Source: Purshia tridentata (taxonomy: Eukaryota > Streptophyta > Magnoliopsida > Rosales > Rosaceae). Taken from it: DNA of 49,546 nucleotides. Made by a program: the position numbers and the translations under genes. Below the pieces are notes generated by a model. The model was not told where the DNA came from, ran no database searches, and worked only from the letters and a program-made list of their open reading frames with translations. The DNA is taken from contig QANT01008900.1 in the NCBI GenBank assembly GCA_003254885.1, positions 1 to 49,546 of the forward strand, in the 5' to 3' direction. This document shows positions 1 to 12,244 of the stretch, in pieces. Positions within the stretch are counted from its first letter, which is position 1. Each line of letters begins with the position of its first letter.

Positions 1-1170
1 ACTCATACATATGGCCAATCATTTTCTATTACAACCAAGATTGAACAATAAACTAATAAATCAATCGGGAAAGGCAGGGAGAACATCGCATGATGCGTAA
101 ACTAGTTACAAGTTAAATAATCATTCAGTTATGTTTTTTTTAAGATTAGATAGATTATAGGGTCTGACAATTATAACTATTGGTCTAACCAATTTAAATA
201 AGTTGAGTTGAAAGTCACAATTCAGATGAGGATTAATCTAGTATATATGAAAAAATATTAATGCATTTATTAAAATACAATAAATGCAATTGTAAATGAA
301 TTTACAAAAAAAAAATAGTACATTTATAAAAATATTATTAAGTTAAGGTCTTTTACGCAAAGTTTATTAATGGTTAAATATTATGATGTAATTTACAGTT
401 TTTAACTCTTTTTTCATAAATTACTTCTTATGAATAGGATGTCATTTATATTTGTTACTAAAACTATGAATAAAAATGGCTAAATCGACCAAAAAAAGCA
501 AAAAGAACAACAAAGTGACATTTCCAATTTAGAAATAATGTAATCAAGTTGTTTAATCTATATTGAAAAGAACACATATTCATTGGAGTAACGAAATATT
601 TTTGAACATGACAATTATTGACTACATGGTGATATGATTGTACGTCCATGCAAAATTGGGTCAATGTTTCTTGTAAGCAACATCCTGATCATTAGCTAGA
701 GTTTAAATTGTTTAATGGTCCCACTTTTCCAAAAATATTTGGTCACCAATCAATTTGTACTCGCATCTTGCATTTTTTTTTTCCACACTAATGAAAATCT
801 TTAGGGAAACTTCCCAATACGATTTATATACCTTACTTAGCGTTACTGGTTTCCAATATATAATGTAGTGGGGTAATTAATACCCATTTTGTCTTTATCG
901 TAAATTTATAAGTGCAATAAGTACATGATCAAAATTACTAAAATTAAAATTATGGGATAACAGTGAAAAATGGTTAAAATTAGAGGGATCAAAGGTATCA
1001 TTTGACTTGGTGTTAATCCAGCAGCGAGGGCAGAGCCCGATAGTCCAGTAAAGTCATTTTTTTCATAACACAATGAGGCTAAAGTGAATACATACTAAAT
1101 CAAGTTGGGCTTGTTTTTCTAGAAAAAAAAAAGGTCCAATTCAGGACAACCAGGCTAGCTTGTCCAGCCC
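1..1170. other. AT-rich intergenic DNA, no gene seen
   Basis: I find no reading frame with plant protein character and no RNA gene here. Short open frames are broken by many stops and resemble nothing I recognise. The DNA is A/T-rich with homopolymer runs. Confidence 0.6.
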
Positions 1171-1174
1171 AGAC

Positions 1175-1320
1175 TTTGGCTTTTATGGGCCTCGGCCCTG
1201 TGTCTCCAAGTTGATCCAAATATGTCTCCTATTTAGGGTTCACAGTTGGCTTGCCTCTTTCTCTCTCTCGTCGCCTTCTCCTCCTTTTCGGCGGCTGTTG
1301 TAACTTGTAAGGTAATTAGA
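1175..1320 (+). promoter_or_regulatory. Orphan promoter/5' leader-like segment
   Basis: GGGCC-type site II-like elements lie near 1183-1197. A telo-box-like TTTAGGGTT follows at about 1231-1240, then a CT-rich stretch (1255-1290) and a GC-richer stretch ending in AAG before GTAATT (about 1310), which reads like an exon end with a splice donor. This arrangement is typical of promoters and first exons of plant translation-related genes. No coding exon follows, because the next 1.2 kb is a foldback element. It could be the first non-coding exon of a lost or displaced gene, or chance. Confidence 0.3.
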
Positions 1321-1489
1321 AGAAGACTTATTTATTTTTGGTATTGTGTGAGAGGCATGGAATTTCTGGTGCCCTTGGCCCGAACGGCCATCGAACTAGA
1401 AATTTAAGTTTTGGATACCGATTATTTAAAGCTAATCCACAGGAAATTTAAAGCTAATTTTGGACCCTGATCACAGTTTCATGAATGAT

Positions 1490-2597
1490 AATTTGTATGT
1501 TAGCATAGTTCAGTTAGATATCTTTGACTTACCTTCTGTTGACCACGTGCAGTTTGATATTCTGTTATTTTGAAACGGCGACCATTTTTCTTAAGAGGTA
1601 AAAACAAAATGTATTTATTTATAGTTTAGCAGGTAATAGACTTAAACTAAAACTAAATTTAGATAAGTGTAGATAGATAGATACATTTATAGTTTGACAT
1701 GTAATCATTTGAATTTAAATTTAGATAAAGTGTAGATATACTTTTATCGGTTTTACATTATATGGCCAATCTTGTTCAAGTGCAACTCCTTCATCTACCA
1801 AAAATTGTTAGACATATCTTTCACAGATCACATTGAGATGAGCACTCTCTCCCTAGTACGAAGTCTGGACACATTCAAGTATAACAATTGTGTTGCAATT
1901 CATATGTGTCTGATTCCGAAAATAGGGGTGGTTAGACTCCCTCCCGTCTATATCGTTTTTAATCCAATAGTATGAGGACATCAATAAAATTTTATAACAT
2001 TAGTTTGGCAATGAAATTGTATAGATATTCTCATACAATTAGATTAAAAACGATGTAGACCGGAGGGAGACTAATCATCCCTATGTTCAAAATCATATAC
2101 AACATAATTGTCATATTTGAGTGTGTACAGACTTCGTGTTAGGGAGGTAGTACTCATCTCTCCCTAGCATGTCTTAAGCAATGTTCCAACAAGTAAGGTG
2201 GCTTGTGAAAGAGATGTTTACCAATTTTTAGTAGATGAAAATGTTGCATTTGAACAAGATTGACCATATGATTTAAAACCTATAATGGTATCATCTACAC
2301 TTTATCTAAATTTACTTTTGAACGATTGTATATCTAATATAAATGTAGCTATATACACTTTATCAAAATCTACTTTTAGTTTTTGACTATTATCTACTAA
2401 ACTATAAATAAATACATTTTGTTTATTTCCCTCTTTGTAAAAATAGTCACCGCTTCAATATAGTATGATATCAAATGCACATTGCCGCCAACAAATTATC
2501 ATGGTTTTCTTATGAAAGCATTCAAGTTAATGTTATCTAACTAAACTACGTGGCCAAAAAAAAAAGTTATCTAACTAAACTATGCAACATATAAATA
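1490..2597. mobile_element. Foldback element, ~1.1 kb long inverted repeat
   Basis: The left arm (about 1490-1979) is repeated in reverse complement by the right arm (about 2029-2597) around a loop of about 50 bases. Matching pairs include the outer ends (1494-1520 with 2565-2594), a segment at 1608-1650 with 2385-2425, and the innermost block at 1937-1977 with 2029-2070. The arms differ by scattered substitutions, and the right arm carries an extra insertion of about 40 bases near 2160-2205. No transposase frame is present. It resembles a non-autonomous foldback or large MITE-type DNA transposon. A transcript would form a long hairpin and could feed small-RNA production. Target-site duplications could not be fixed by eye. 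Confidence 0.75.
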
Positions 2598-2599
2598 GG

Positions 2600-3980
2600 G
2601 TAAAATTCTATCTAGAACCTTCTGCCACTGAGTAAAAAGTTGAAAAGTTGACATTTTCCAATATAATGGTAAGGTTAATTAATTTAACATAACCATTTCC
2701 TCTTTTTCGCTTCACTAATACATAATATCAAAGCGCTTTTTACATTCAACATCAACGAGCCGTAATGGTAAAGTGAATGGTAAAATTCTCATCAACTATT
2801 TAATTTTTTTTAATCTATATGAGAATTGAGATTAGACTTACCATCATACCCACATTTCTATAACTTAATCAATAAAGACGGTAAACATTAGTATAACAAT
2901 GGTCTTACATATGATCTAACAATGCCCACATCAAAATGTCTTTCGTGAAGATCTAATCTAGCAAAATTTGTTGCTCAATTAGGCCATACATATTCAAGTG
3001 AGGATGTAGTTTTTAATGTGTTGCTTTAAATGCAAAATCAGAAATTTTTTTCTTTGTACAATATTTATGCTAATTTCTTTTGATACAGAGATTTATGCAG
3101 CATATGTTTATATAAATTATACAAGAAACATAATTAACAGAAATTAAAATGTCCATATCTTTATAAATGAATCAATAAAAATATTGTAATCGTGGTTAAT
3201 ATAACAAATTCCACAAAGAGTAGCAAAACATATCTTTGTCTGGCGACCCGGACAGGGCTGGGCCAATCCCAAGTGAAGCTTAAGGCCACATTATTAATTT
3301 GACCTTTCTAATTTAATAGGTTAATATAAAATTATTAATTATTTCAGTTTTCTTTAATTTTCAATTAAAATCATTATTCTTGTACTTTGATACTAACTAA
3401 ATTTTTGTATACAAAATTTTCTAACATGTTTTTAATTTGGCTAAATGGTGATATATCTAATGTTGTTGTCCACACCTTTAAGAGTGAGAGAGTTTTTAAT
3501 TTTTTAAAAATAGGGAAAGTTTGTTAAGGAGAGATTCAACTTATTTCTAATTATCTGAAAATTTAATGATTGATAGTTAAGTTTGAATACTTGATAATTA
3601 ACTGTTTACAGTTGATCGTTAGTAATTAAACGATGGGTAGTTAGTAGATAGGTTGGCTGTTAACAATTTAATGATTGACCGTTAGCAGTTAAGGTTAGCA
3701 AATTAGTCTTTAAGAATTAGCTTTAACGACTTGCCGTTAGGAATTAGGTTTAACACTTCACAATTAAGTGGTTAATATTACATTTTGGCAATTATAGAGG
3801 TTTTTTTTGGCTGGTCGAAGAGTAATAAAAGGTTTACATAGGCGGTTTTAGAGTGTAAAAATATGTTAAGGTTATTGTTAAATTACATAATGGGTCATTT
3901 TAGGAATGTTATATGGGTATATTGAGCAAAATCTTAAAAATATTTAAATGACAGGGGGTATAGCGAGAAGGGAGGGTTAC
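2600..3980. other. AT-rich intergenic DNA upstream of HUB2
   Basis: No gene is seen. It contains one copy of a ~115-base repeat (listed separately) and a run of short degenerate repeats at about 3560-3770 built on GTTAGNAATTA-like words. The HUB2 promoter presumably lies at the right-hand end. Confidence 0.5.
3024..3136 (+). repeat. Dispersed repeat, copy 1 of 2
   Basis: This stretch of about 115 bases recurs in the same orientation at 11842-11963 with substitutions and small indels. Both start with CTTTAAATGCAAAATCA and end with ATTATACAAGAAACAT. The two copies flank the HUB2 gene. The family is not recognised. Confidence 0.75.
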
Positions 3981-4051
3981 AGTGTGCCAACTGCAAACGA
4001 AAAGTATGAATAGAATTTCGTACTTGATAATTGTAAATTCGTTGTTCTCCA

Positions 4052-4063
4052 GACGGCGTCGTT
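4052..4063 (+). promoter_or_regulatory. ACGGCGTCGTTT promoter motif of HUB2
   Basis: ACGGCGTCGTTT lies about 140 bases upstream of the HUB2 start codon. The reverse-oriented core ACGACGCCGT is found upstream of the next gene at 12537-12546. GC-rich ACGACGCCGT-type boxes in an AT-rich setting are a known class of plant core-promoter motif. Placement close to the presumed transcription start supports a promoter role, but the start site is not known. Confidence 0.45.
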
Positions 4064-4164
4064 TTGACAGAGCTTTCTCTCTCCCGGCAGTCCCTGCCGA
4101 AGTGTTTCAGTCCCCGACTCCCTCTAGGGTTTTCAGCCAGAGAGCTCGGAATCGAAGAGTTTTA

Positions 4165-4185
4165 ATGGTGTGGTGGATTCCGTAA
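4165..4185 (+). other. Six-codon upstream ORF in the HUB2 5' leader
   Basis: An ATG at 4165 opens a frame for MVWWIP that stops at 4185, only 15 bases before the HUB2 ATG at 4201. If the transcript starts upstream of 4165, this uORF would be met first by scanning ribosomes, and the short spacer would disfavour re-initiation. Its effect depends on start context and on the true transcription start. Confidence 0.4.
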
Positions 4186-4200
4186 GAGCCATAATAATAG

Positions 4201-7200
4201 ATGGAAAACTCAGACTCTGAAGAGCCACAGAAGAAGAGGCCACATTTAAATTCCCTTTCGTCCACCATGGCTCGTAGCTCCACCACTTCTTCACCCAATA
4301 ACCATAGCGTAATCCCTCTCTCTTTTTCTCTCTGCCTCTCTCCATTTGTAATCTGTTTCATTACTCACGAAAAAATTATTTCTAGTAAATTTTAGAGTTT
4401 AGAAAAGGTTTAATGATTTTTTTTTCAATTGCTGTAATAGAAGGGTGATTGGAGGTGTTGGGTGCGTTTTTATTTAATTTTCTAGTTTAAATGTGCTTTA
4501 GAGAATGTTACAGTTGTATTCTCTCTGTTTGGTTTTTGAGTAAGTGTAGGAAAAGGGAATAGAATTGGAATTTTTGGAGCAAGGATGAAAGGGTTTCTGT
4601 TTTATCATGTTTAATTGGAAATTGTAATTGTGTACATTTATAGTTCAATGTATCTCAAGTACACTTTAATTTTGATTTACAATTGGAACAAGATTGTTTG
4701 TATATGTATGCATTTCCAGGTCGATGCAGCAGTTCTCCATTATCAGAACCAGAAACTTCTTCAGCAGATAGACAAACAGAAGCATGAGTTGCAAGATCTT
4801 GAAGTGAAAATTAAAGAACTGAAGGACAAGCAAGTTTCTTACGATGACATGTTGATCACAGTGAACCAACTATGGAATCAGGTTATCTTGAATGTTTGCT
4901 TTGATATCCTTCCTTGTCATGGTTTTAATTTTCTACACCAGTATGACAACTATTTTCTTATAGTGATTTCATTATTTTCATATTTAGTTGCTTGATGATT
5001 TAATTCTTCTTGGATTACGTGCTGGAGGAGGCCAAAATGCTTTACAAATTTTGGATCGTGCTGATTATTCTCGTGGTATTTTTCAGCATACCTGTTGTTT
5101 TATGCTACTCTATTCTTTGTTTTTTCATTCTTTCTGATGACTAAATTGAAGTTTTAGTTTTTATTTTGTTTCACATAATATAAATTAATTGACCTGAAGT
5201 GCCTTTCAGGTTCAATTCCATCATGTTCTGCGGAGGAGATGTTTCTTTGTAGACTCCTACAAAGAGATTCTATAGAAGCTAATGATAATGATGAAATTGT
5301 TAAATTTGTTGGAGAAGCCCTCACTTTGCGTCATGCATCTACCAGGGAGTTGTTGAAACTATTAGAAGATACCATTTATGCTCAGAGGGAAAAAACAGAG
5401 AACTTAGCCCACTATATGAATGGAATGATATCTTCAGAAGGTCAGGAGATGGGAGGTTTAGTAGTAAATTCATCTTTTACAAACTAATTTCATACGATTA
5501 TGTTTTGATTTTCTAACATATATGTTTGAAGTAGTAAGTGCATCAGGAAATCTGTATTAATTCTATGTTATTTTTGTTTTTTTTTTGGTGATTCTCAGAT
5601 TCTATCATCCAGTTATCTAAGATTGATGATATGATGGAAAGGGAGGCTAACAATCTACGGGAAATGATTGATATTCTTCACTTGAAGCATAAAGAGTATG
5701 CTGATATAATTCAAACTCATATTAGCAGCCACTCAACGGATCAGTCTGAAATTAAACGCATTACAGGTTTCTGAGATGGTTATTCCCACCAGTCTTTGTG
5801 TTTTATGTGCATTATTAGTGTAGGAATGTATAGCTGTCCACACTTGATTACTGAGAGCACACACTTAAATATTTTTTCTTTGTTTTTTTTTTCTTACAAA
5901 TGAAATTGAACCTAGGATCTACCCTTCATCCCATCCCACCCATGCCCCTTCAGTTAGGGCTCATGGCAACGGTTGTATAAATTCAACATCATATTTAGTA
6001 CCTATAGATTTTAGGAACTATGCTGAATTTCTGACAGAAAGCAAGTATCAAATTTACCAATTGTGTGAGGCCACAATGTGTGCGTGTTATGGGTAACAGG
6101 TGAGCTGGATGACAGCATGGCTGAACTAGAGGAGAGTAGGAGAAAACTAGTCAATCTGAAAATGCAAAAGGATGTTGCATCTGGGATGCATAACCTTACT
6201 TCTGGTGCAGTGAATGGAACCCTGTCACCTGAAAAATCAACAGAAAGGTCAATAAGCTTGCGGGAACTTAAAAACTCAATCGAGGAAAAAAAGGTGTACA
6301 TATGTGGCCAAACCTCTATTGCACTAGCTTTCTGTCTGTCTGTCTCTCTCTCTCTCTCTCATCAGTGTGTTTGAGAATATGTTGCAGATACTTGCAGCCA
6401 GCCGCCTTTTCGAGTATCAAGAAGCACAGGAAGAAAATCTAACGTTGTCAAAACAATTGCAAGATTTTCAGGTTTCTAGTTTTGTATTTTTTAAATGTTT
6501 GATAGTTGACATTCACATTTTTCAAAGATTTCATTGTGTGTTTACATCTTTGATAAAGCAATCTAACTTACGATATGATTCTTACAGAATGAACTGAAGG
6601 ATGACAAATATGTACACTCATCTAGAATGTATGCTATGCTAAATGATCAACTCCAACATTGGAATGCTGAAGTGTCTAGATACAAAGCATTGACTGATTC
6701 CTTGCAGGTTAAACTACTTTGTTTTGCATGTTTGCAAATGGATTAAATGCTTGTCCCATATGTTCTGTCTTCTAAAAAGTATAATTTCAGGCTGACAGGG
6801 CTCTTATCGTGAGAAGGGAGAAGGAACTAAGTGTCAAAGTAGAGTCATCAGATGCAGTTAGGAATGCCATTGACAATTCTGATTCGAGGACTGAAGAACT
6901 AGAGCTTCAGCTGCAGAAATGTATAATTGAAAAAAATGATTTTGAGATAAACATGGAAGAAGCTATCCAGGATTCAGGTAAAAACTACAGTGATATTTGT
7001 TCATATTAATTGTGAATTTGCCCAAGTTACTTAAATATGTTCTGTGCTGCAGGAAGAAAGGACATTATAGCAGAGTTTCGTGTGATGGCCTCATCTTTGT
7101 CTAAAGAGATGGGAATGATGGAAACTCAGTTGAAGCGGTGGAAGGAAACAGCTCATGAAACACTTTCCTTGCGTGAGAAATCCCAATCTTTAAAAGCTTC

Positions 7201-10200
7201 ATTAAGTACAAAGGTTTACTTCCAGTCCCACTTAACTCTCGTACTCATATCTTTTATATTTACATTTTTCTCTCGACGAACACTGATGGGATACCCCCGT
7301 TCAATTTGGGAAGAAAGGGATATAATGGTCTTTTAAATTGTTTTGGGCTAATCAAATTTACACACAAGTGCACATATATCATAAAAAATACTTACAAGTT
7401 TACAAGTTTTTTCTTTTGATTAGTTCAGGTTTGTTTTTATGGGAGAACTAATTTGTGATCTTAGAGTAAAAGAAGTCTCATGATTGATGCTATCTACTTG
7501 GATTTAATTGTGGAATATTCTCTGAAGTTCTCTAGTTCTTTGTTTTTGGAAGACAAATGAGCAAAAGAGCTTAGCAGACAAATGTGCTGAACAGATGGTA
7601 GAGATCAAGTCTCTTAAGGAATTGGTGAGATTCTCTCTTAGTCTTGATTACAGTTTCCTTCACTTCAAAATCATGTGTATCAATTTTTGTTGGCCATGTA
7701 AAAGTAGGATTTTTTTTTTTTCCGAGCCTCATCAATGCTTTTAATATACCTTTGTATATGCGTCAGTTTCTATCAACTCCTCTACATGCAGGTTCTTTAT
7801 ATATATATATCTATACCTGCTATTTAATTCTTATTCTAAACAATTTGTCAATTTAAGATTCAGTTCGACTTTAAGAGCCTTATAAATCACCCTGTAAATT
7901 GTGTTTCCCAGTCAAATCAAATTTATATGTATTTGTTTGCTTGTTGTAGATATTTGATTTTTTAGCTTCATCAAATTATTGACACCCTAAATGGCAATGA
8001 TATTGTGTGATCTTCATGGAAATTGGCCAAAGCTCACAAGAATGTTGTGGAAGCATTATTTGATGATATTTTTTAGGGTAGTTGGTCCAAATTCATCATG
8101 GAAATACTCATTCTGGTCATGAATGTAATAGAATGAATATGCATGCAGTTATTACCTAAAAAGAAAGCAGGGGAAAAGAACGTATGTAGATATTGGTACT
8201 CAAACATTGAGTCAATAGTGCATTGTGACCATTTAAAACCATTTTGAATTTGAAGACATGTGGACTGTACTATAACTGAGCTTATGTGAGCAACTGAAGA
8301 AATGAATATATTACAGATTGAGAAATTGCAGAAAGAAAAACTGGAACTGCAGATCTTCTTAGACTTGTACGCACAGGAAAGCTTCGAAAATAGGTAAATC
8401 GTTTTGTTGGGTGGTATTGGCCTTATATGATGTATTGTTGAATGCAATTCTGTGGGTGTAATAATTTGTTTAGTAGTTTGTAATTTTGAATTTTCCACTT
8501 CTTGAGTAATTCTCAGGAGAACTCTAACATTGTGCAGTATGCTTGTTTAGCTGTTTTTATGTTTATATGAAATCAGGAATAAGATGATTTCTTCATTCAT
8601 ATGATTTGTGGATTCAATTAAGTTATGACAGTCTTGAATGATATGTTGTTGGTTTCTTGTTATCTAATTGAAATAACTATTTGTATTACTTTTTTTTTAC
8701 TTTCCATTTCATGTGCTTTTTGCCTTCTATTCCATATGAGTGGATCTTGAATAATTTCTCTCAGTGCATTGAAGGTTTGAATTTTGAATTTCAGAGACTT
8801 GATGGGAATCAAAGAATCAGAACGCAGAGCTTACTCTCAAGCTGAAATGTTCAAAAATGCATTAGATGAACATAGTCTAGAGTTGAGGGTGAAAGCAGCC
8901 AATGAAGCTGAAGCTGCTTGTCAGCAAAGGCTTTCTGCTACTGAAGCTGAAATAACTGAATTAAGGGCCAAACTTGATTTATCTGAGAGGTATGCTTTTT
9001 TCTTTGTTCAATTTGACATAGGGAAACTGGCTTCTTCTTCCTCTTTTTTCTTTTAAAATTTTTTTTTAATACTAATTAATAATTATCTACTTATAACAAG
9101 GGTAGGAATACATTATTCCATTTACATGTTTAGCGGATTTGTATGACATATGAGAGTTTTCTGAAAAAAAAAATACTGAATTAATCAGCAGAGATCATAG
9201 CCATCCAATGTGCTTACATTTAAAGATCCAAAAATTGTGTTACTGTATGTGCAAATTAAAGGGGCTGTTGAACCTAGTCCACATATATATTTATAGGAAT
9301 GTATAGATAAACTTGATTACAGAATGAGCTCAGTTAAAAAATGTAGAAATTTAAATTAAAGGCTTTTCTGTCGCTGAAGCTGAAATAACTGAATTAAGGG
9401 TCAGGCTTGATGCGTCTGAGAGGTTTCTTTTTCTTATTCAATTTTACTTAAAAAACATATGCGATCTGGGGTGTTTTTATTTTTGAAATTAGTAGATTAC
9501 TTATATGGGGAGGGATATGTTATTCTATTTTTATAGTCAGTGTCTTTTTTACTCCTGTTACAAACATCATGGAAATATTCTTTTTCCTTCTGTTATTCTA
9601 TTTTGTAAATGTTATTTTTAAAATTATTTGGTTTCAAATAGATATCATATAACTTAATTAGTAATATATATTTTGTATGAATATATTACTATTCTGTTTC
9701 TCAGCTGTTAGTGTTAGATCATAAATTTTTTTTTTTTTTCATTGAACAGAAAATATGAATTATATGTAACCTTTCAGCATTATTTTGAAGGTTCACTTTT
9801 ATCTTATTTATTGGGTATGATCTGGACATATACTGGAAATCTTAGTAATTCTATGCTTTCACTTTTATCTGCAGGGATGTCCTGGAGCTTACTGAGGCTA
9901 TTAGAATTAAAGAAAAGGAGGCAGAGGCTTATATATCGGAAATTGAGGTGTCTTATTGATGTTTATCTTCTGATTGATATCTGCAAGTTCTGTTCCTTGA
10001 TATTTGACATGATTTTGTTCTCTCATCATCTTCACTTTCTCCTTTCTTTCTAATTAATTTATTGTGTTCCTGCAGACCATTGGTCAGGCATATGAAGATA
10101 TGCAGACGCAAAACCAGCATCTCTTGCAGCAGGTGACTGAGAGGGATGACTATAATATCAAGGTCTCTCTTGTTACCATTTTCCTTGATTTTTGTTGGCG

Positions 10201-11380
10201 TTTTTCTCTCCACATTATTACTAAGTTCATTGGTGTGGTTGGATGCTGTCTGGTAGTTCCTGGTTTTAAATGAGATCTTTGGTGCAGCTGGTTTCTGAGA
10301 GTGTGAAGACAAAGCAAGCACAGGGCTTTCTACTCTCAGAGAAGCAGGAATTGGCAAAGCATCTTCAACAAGTAAACACATCAGTAGGATCTCTAAAAAT
10401 GAGAATTTTCAATGGTGAAGAGCAGGTACGGTTTCTCCTGTAGTCCTATGCAGATTAATTTTCTATTTGTTAACCTTTATCAAGCATTAATTGAATTGTG
10501 CAGATGAAGGCTCTCCTGACAGAAGCTATAAAATCTACTGAGGAAGACAGACACCTTGCAGTCAACCTGGAAACTGCGAAGTGGGAACTGGCTGATGCTG
10601 AGAAGGAGTTGCAGTGGCTTAAATCTGCTGTTGCTTCTTCTGAGAAGGAATATGAACATACTCAACAGGATATCGATGATATCCAATTGGAACTAGACAA
10701 TGAGAGGTAGTGTTTTACAATGGCTTATCATGGAATTTCTTATTTATTCACTATTTTTGTATAATCTAGGAAGATAGTATGCAGATACAATTTTGAAATG
10801 TAAGATCCCATTTCACATTTTCATCTGCTGGACATAAGCACTAGAATTAGATGCCTTGGGTAATTTTATGATAGGCATTAGGCTAATCAGGATTTCATGA
10901 GTAGGGATCATGTATCCACCCATTGTTGCAAACTTTCTACTTTTCACTGCTTGATTATCTTTATGCAGAAGCTTGAGGATGAATCTTGAGGAAGAACTCG
11001 CGGAATTAAACAGCAGGGTTGCTGAGATCAGTTCTGCAACTGGAGAGGCTGCAATACAGAAACTCCAGTCCGAAATTAAATTTTGCAAGAATATTTTGCA
11101 GTGTAGTGTTTGTACTGATAGGCCAAAGGAGGTAAGGAAGAATATTCACATATACACTCATCTGATCAGTGTTTGAGATGCAAATTTGTTACCTTTGCTA
11201 AATCTTTGATGAACTGATGGACGATGGTGCTAATTATTTAATTGACAGGTGGTAATTGTGAAGTGCTTTCATCTATTTTGCAATTATTGTGTTCAAAAAA
11301 ATCTAGAGATCCGCCATCGAAAATGCCCTGCCTGTGGAACTCCGTTTGGTCAAAACGACATACGGTTTGTAAAGATATGA
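4201..11380 (+). CDS. HUB2: E3 ubiquitin ligase BRE1-like 2 (H2B monoubiquitination)
   Basis: Nuclear RING-type E3 ligase of the BRE1 family. In Arabidopsis HUB2 works with HUB1 to monoubiquitinate histone H2B during transcription. Nineteen coding exons join in frame: 4201-4308, 4720-4881, 4988-5075, 5210-5440, 5599-5766, 6100-6293, 6388-6471, 6588-6707, 6791-6977, 7053-7213, 7553-7624, 8317-8393, 8795-8989, 9875-9947, 10076-10162, 10288-10425, 10504-10706, 10969-11131, 11249-11380. The product is 880 aa, close to the family length of about 880-900. Most of it is Glu/Lys/Leu-rich coiled coil. A C3HC4 RING sits at the C-terminus: C828, C831, C843, H845, C848, C851, C863, C866, followed by a conserved tail ending FVKI. 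The N-terminus (MENSDSEEP) and the block SYDDMLITVNQLWNQ fit HUB2 rather than HUB1. The start is the first in-frame ATG of exon 1. Intron 13 holds a decayed copy of exon 13. Confidence 0.95.
6332..6361 (+). repeat. CT microsatellite in HUB2 intron 6
   Basis: A TCTG/TC dinucleotide run lies between exons 6 and 7, just upstream of the exon 7 acceptor at 6387. It lengthens the polypyrimidine-rich part of this short intron. Confidence 0.8.
9357..9540 (+). pseudogene. Decayed duplicate of HUB2 exon 13 in intron 13
   Basis: The stretch from about 9357 to 9425 repeats the end of HUB2 exon 13 (8925-8989) at an offset of 433 bases, and homology continues into the following intron sequence to about 9540. 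It still encodes AEAEITELR followed by a variant of the KLDLSER end. A one-base insertion near its 5' end shifts the frame. The acceptor region (TTAAATTAAAG) lacks a polypyrimidine tract and the donor is GTTTCT rather than GTATGC. Spliced in at that AG it would give an early TGA, so inclusion would truncate HUB2. It is most likely a dead exon copy. Confidence 0.75.
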
Positions 11381-11841
11381 AAGAGTTTCCCATATCCTGT
11401 ATTTATGACCCCCTCCGGGCCTCCCCTTTTTTGATTGTTAAGCATATTGTAGTAGATAGTAAAAGTACTGATTGTAGTTTTTCACTTTGTATAGCTATGA
11501 AGCTGGTAAATTTTTTCCCTATGTTCTGTAAATGAGTTTTCTCTTTCATTTTTCTTTTGTGAATATTTTTTATCCATTATTTATTTATTTTTTTAAGTAT
11601 GTACTGGAAAAAGGAAAAATAAGGAACAAAAGAAGAAAAGGAAAGACCATGTTGATTGGACATGCTGGAAATTCTCCCCTTTTGTTTTTGTTTATTTGTT
11701 CGTAGGTGTCTTATAACTGTAATCATTCTCTTTCCTTTGGAATGATTCTTGCAGGTTCTAGGGTCTTAAATCTCAAGTAGTAAGAAACCAGTTAAACTAA
11801 TGAAGGTCAAGTTCAGACATCAGAATAGAAGTGGAAGGTTT

Positions 11842-11963
11842 CTTTAAATGCAAAATCAATAATCTTTTTTTTTTTTTGTACAAATATTTATGCTAATTTA
11901 TTTTGATACAAAAATTTATGCAACATATATTTATTTATATAAATTATACAAGAAACATTATTA
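11842..11963 (+). repeat. Dispersed repeat, copy 2 of 2
   Basis: Direct-orientation partner of 3024-3136, about 8.8 kb away on the other side of HUB2. It has a longer T-run than copy 1 and an extra TTTA near TATATTTATTTATATAAATT. Flanking sequences outside the repeat do not match, so this looks like two dispersed element fragments rather than a duplication of the gene. Confidence 0.75.
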
Positions 11964-12244
11964 GCCCCGACAACAACACCGTGCGAGAGCTGATTCCTTG
12001 CCCGGCATTATGATACCAGACTGGTATTCAACTCTATATATTATCCAATGCACCATATTTAATACTATCCATTTGAAATAATATTTTATTTTTTATCCAA
12101 CATTTAACTTTTTTGCTCATTAACTCTTGGCTTCCTGCTTTTATTTATTTATTTTTTGTTGGCTTCCCGCGTTTGACAAAAAAACAAAAAAACTCTTGGC
12201 TTCTCACTTCAAGTTTCTAGTAGTTTCTTAATTAATGTTCACAT

